From contig DATKKX010000493.1 of assembly GCA_035542775.1 (NCBI GenBank), positions 1-7,890 on the forward strand: a DNA stretch of 7,890 bases, read 5' to 3'. Positions 6,386-7,890 of this stretch are shown here, piece after piece; position 1 is the stretch's first letter, and each line of letters starts with the position of its first letter. Both the position numbers and the translations under genes were made by a program. Source of the stretch: DATKKX01 sp035542775. GTDB taxonomy: Bacteria > Planctomycetota > Phycisphaerae > UBA1845 > UTPLA1. Below the pieces are notes generated by a model. The model was not told the origin of the DNA. It made no database searches and saw only the letters and a list, made by a program, of their open reading frames with translations.

Positions 6386-6517
6386 ATGCCTCATCTCACC
6401 GATATCGCCGATATCGAGATTCTGGCTGATGCGTCCCATGTGGAGTCCCGCACCGCCCCGGCGACGCCGGAGGAGTACCAGGGAAGCCCTGTAATCATCA
6501 TGGAGTTTGCGGCGTGA
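6386..6517 (+). CDS. Candidate 43-residue small protein in the divergent intergenic region
   Basis: ATG 6386 follows directly on an in-frame TGA (6383-6385) and the frame runs to TGA 6515-6517. The product begins MPHLTDIADIEILADASHVE, continues through SRTAPATPEEYQG and ends SPVIIMEFAA. It is acidic, lacks a signal or membrane segment, and has ordinary composition. About 70 percent of third positions are G or C, and the other frames here give Arg/Pro/Trp-rich products. AGGAG at 6367-6371 is 14 bases before the ATG, longer than ideal. I do not recognise the sequence. It could be a real small gene, a decayed remnant of a larger gene, or chance; the frame is only 44 codons. Confidence 0.35.
   Translation: MPHLTDIADIEILADASHVESRTAPATPEEYQGSPVIIMEFAA
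6400..6416. repeat. Two adjacent CGATATCG palindromes
   Basis: CGATATCG occurs at 6400-6407 and 6409-6416, one base apart. The pair is flanked by ATCTC (6393-6397) and GAGAT (6416-6420), which are complementary, so the block is close to a larger inverted repeat. It lies between the divergent phosphoesterase and nuclease-family genes and could be an operator serving either. It also falls within the candidate small ORF, where it encodes the repeated D-I. Confidence 0.4.
6458..6470. repeat. Short inverted repeat CCGGCG-A-CGCCGG
   Basis: Two 6-base arms around a single central A form a near-perfect palindrome in the divergent intergenic region, about 55 bases before the -10 element at 6525. It could be a protein binding site, but it also lies in the candidate small ORF and is made only of G and C apart from the centre, so chance is likely. 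Confidence 0.25.
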
Positions 6518-6521
6518 AAGA

Positions 6522-6530
6522 TGCTATACT
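6522..6530 (+). promoter_or_regulatory. Extended -10 promoter for the nuclease-family gene
   Basis: TGCTATACT has the TGn extension and a -10 hexamer differing from TATAAT at one base. The best -35 at 18 bases upstream is TGGAGT (6501-6506), which is poor, as is common when an extended -10 is present. Transcription would start near 6537, giving a leader of about 55 bases before ATG 6593. Confidence 0.45.
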
Positions 6531-6581
6531 CAGGATGGGTACTCCGCGATGGCAGCCGGGTTGATGAGAGTCACCAATCGG

Positions 6582-6589
6582 GGAGGAGG
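6582..6589 (+). promoter_or_regulatory. Ribosome binding site of the nuclease-family gene
   Basis: GGAGGAGG ends three bases before ATG 6593; the first GGAGG within it gives a spacing of six. This is one of the two clear Shine-Dalgarno sites in the window and fixes the start of a gene that is otherwise open-ended. Confidence 0.75.
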
Positions 6590-6592
6590 GGT

Positions 6593-7890
6593 ATGCGCCC
6601 TATCCGCACGTCGGTCCCTATTGTCCGATTGTTCTTCATTGTCGTGGCGGTTTGGGTGTGCGTCACTCCCTCAGGAGGCATTGCCGAACCGATCCGTGTG
6701 GTGACATACAACATTCTTGCCGATTCAGGCGGCTACACCACCCCGCGACCGGGCTTCTTCACCGTGATGCAGGGACTCGGAAATGAGAATGTCAACGGTT
6801 TGGCGCGGCCAGTGGATATCCTCGGGCTGCAGGAAACGACCAGCAATCCCACCACCGTCCAGCCAATCGTGACGGGTCTGAACAACATCTATGGTGCAGG
6901 GACCTACGCGATGAGCCCCTACCAGGCCACGCAGAGCGGCTCCCCCAGTTCCGGAAACGGTCCGAACGCAATGATCTACAAGGCGACGGCCCTGCAACTG
7001 ATCGCCTCGGTCGGAATAGGCACCCCGAGCTCATCCGGCGCTCCGCGACAGCCGGTGCGCTACCAGTTCCGCCCCGTCGGCGGCAGTGCCTCCGACGATT
7101 TCTATGTCTACGTGAGCCACATGAAGGCCGGCACGGGCTCGAGCAACGAGAACCGGCGAAACATCGAAGCCCAGATGCTTCGAGCGGATGCAGCCACATT
7201 GTCGGCCAACGCCCGCATTCTTTACACCGGTGATTTCAACCTGACCCGTAGCTCGGAGGCTGCCTTTCAGACTCTTACCGCGGCCGGGCAGGGGCAGAGC
7301 TTCGATCCGGTCAACCGGCCCGGCGATTGGGATACCAATCCAGCCTTCATCGACGTCATGAGCTACGGTTCGACAAGCCTCAGATACCGGGATGACTTCG
7401 AGATGATAACGGCGAACGTGCAGAGCGATCCCTCGGGCCTGCAGTACATCGCGGGTTCGTACCACACGTTTGCCATCAACGGCTCGACGCCTCTGTACGG
7501 CACAGTCAACTCCCCCACCAATACGGCCTTCCCCGATCTGCCCGATCGCGCCGCCGTGCTGGCCGCTCTGACCACCGCGAGTGATCACTTGCCGGTCGTC
7601 GCGGATTACATGCTGCCCGGCGGCGGCCAGGCCCCCACCATTACCGGCCAGCCGACCAACCAGACGGCGTGTTCCGGCGGGTCAGCCGGCTTCACGGTTA
7701 CCGCGACGGGCAGCCCGGCGCCCACTTACCAGTGGCGCAGAGGTACAGCCAACCTGGTCAACGGAGGCAACATCTCCGGGGCCACGACGGCGACGCTCAC
7801 GATCAACCCGGTGGGAACAGGTGACGCCGCCACGGACTACAACTGCGTGGTGACGAACTCGAGCGGCTCGGTGACCAGCAACAACGCTTC
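6593..7890 (+). CDS. Exported endonuclease/exonuclease/phosphatase-family protein with Ig-like domain, 3' truncated
   Basis: The frame is open from ATG 6593, preceded by GGAGGAGG, to the right edge, giving 432 visible residues with no stop. Residues 1-31 are a signal peptide (LFFIVVAVWVCV, cut near GIA|EP). Endonuclease/exonuclease/phosphatase (DNase I-like) motifs follow in order: RVVTYNIL (35-42), DILGLQET (75-82, catalytic Glu81), VSHMKAG (174-180), TGDFNL (212-217, Asp214 and Asn216) and the closing ASDHLPVVADY (329-339, Asp331/His332). All core catalytic residues are present, so an active Mg-dependent phosphodiesterase or nuclease is likely; DNA, RNA, lipid or inositol phosphate cannot be told apart. 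From about residue 347 begins a bacterial Ig-like domain (ITGQPTNQTACSGGSAGFTV, then PTYQWRRG, ATLTINPV, DYNCVVTNSSGSVTS), which appears almost complete at the edge. More repeats or a surface anchor may follow outside. It is divergent from the phosphoesterase gene. Confidence 0.87.
   Translation, partial: MRPIRTSVPIVRLFFIVVAVWVCVTPSGGIAEPIRVVTYNILADSGGYTTPRPGFFTVMQGLGNENVNGLARPVDILGLQETTSNPTTVQPIVTGLNNIYGAGTYAMSPYQATQSGSPSSGNGPNAMIYKATALQLIASVGIGTPSSSGAPRQPVRYQFRPVGGSASDDFYVYVSHMKAGTGSSNENRRNIEAQMLRADAATLSANARILYTGDFNLTRSSEAAFQTLTAAGQGQSFDPVNRPGDWDTNPAFIDVMSYGSTSLRYRDDFEMITANVQSDPSGLQYIAGSYHTFAINGSTPLYGTVNSPTNTAFPDLPDRAAVLAALTTASDHLPVVADYMLPGGGQAPTITGQPTNQTACSGGSAGFTVTATGSPAPTYQWRRGTANLVNGGNISGATTATLTINPVGTGDAATDYNCVVTNSSGSVTSNNA

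Noticed and set aside
6375..6494. Alternative 39-residue ORF from ATG 6375 in another frame
   Set aside because: Closer to AGGAG, but the product has a run of Arg and Pro (PAPPRRRRRS) typical of an out-of-frame reading of GC-rich coding DNA.
6507..6704. 65-residue plus-strand ORF overlapping the start of the nuclease-family gene
   Set aside because: It is out of frame with the signal peptide and catalytic motifs, starts before the well-placed ribosome site, and has a low-complexity Arg/Ser/Leu product.

Overview
The window is a GC-rich chromosomal segment that looks like it comes from a planctomycete (Planctomycetota, possibly Phycisphaerae-like). This is inferred from gene content. There is a secreted phosphoesterase ending in paired dockerin-like Ca-binding loops in the style common in that phylum, an exported nuclease-like protein followed by a bacterial Ig-like repeat, a YdjY-domain protein, and a large GT-C-like membrane protein with a TPR tail. 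I see no rRNA, tRNA, CRISPR array, insertion sequence or phage gene.

Layout. Positions 1-828 (+) are the C-terminal 275 residues of an outer-membrane secretin; the gene begins before the window. A strong hairpin terminator (893-935) closes it. Positions 977-3067 (+) encode a multi-spanning GT-C-like membrane protein with a soluble domain and C-terminal TPRs, followed after 4 bases by an exported YdjY-domain protein (3072-3797, +). These two are probably one transcription unit. A convergent gap follows. Positions 3910-4974 (-) encode an exported YncE-type beta-propeller with a good ribosome binding site, and 5172-6311 (-) an exported calcineurin-like metallophosphoesterase with a dockerin-like tail. 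A 281-base divergent region holds a candidate 43-residue small gene (6386-6517, +), a pair of CGATATCG palindromes and an extended -10 promoter. It leads into an exported endonuclease/exonuclease/phosphatase-family protein with an Ig-like domain (6593-7890, +), which runs off the right edge. That last gene is open-ended and longer than the other reading frames there.

How they fit together. Most full-length products carry export signals, and the secretin is itself an outer-membrane export channel, so the segment is biased towards the cell envelope and secretion. The two divergent phosphoesterase-type enzymes could both act on extracellular phosphate esters or nucleic acids, but this is inference. 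No clear new multi-gene system is visible. The most open items are the small ORF, the heptanucleotide repeat inside the GT-C-like gene, and the repeats upstream of the beta-propeller gene.
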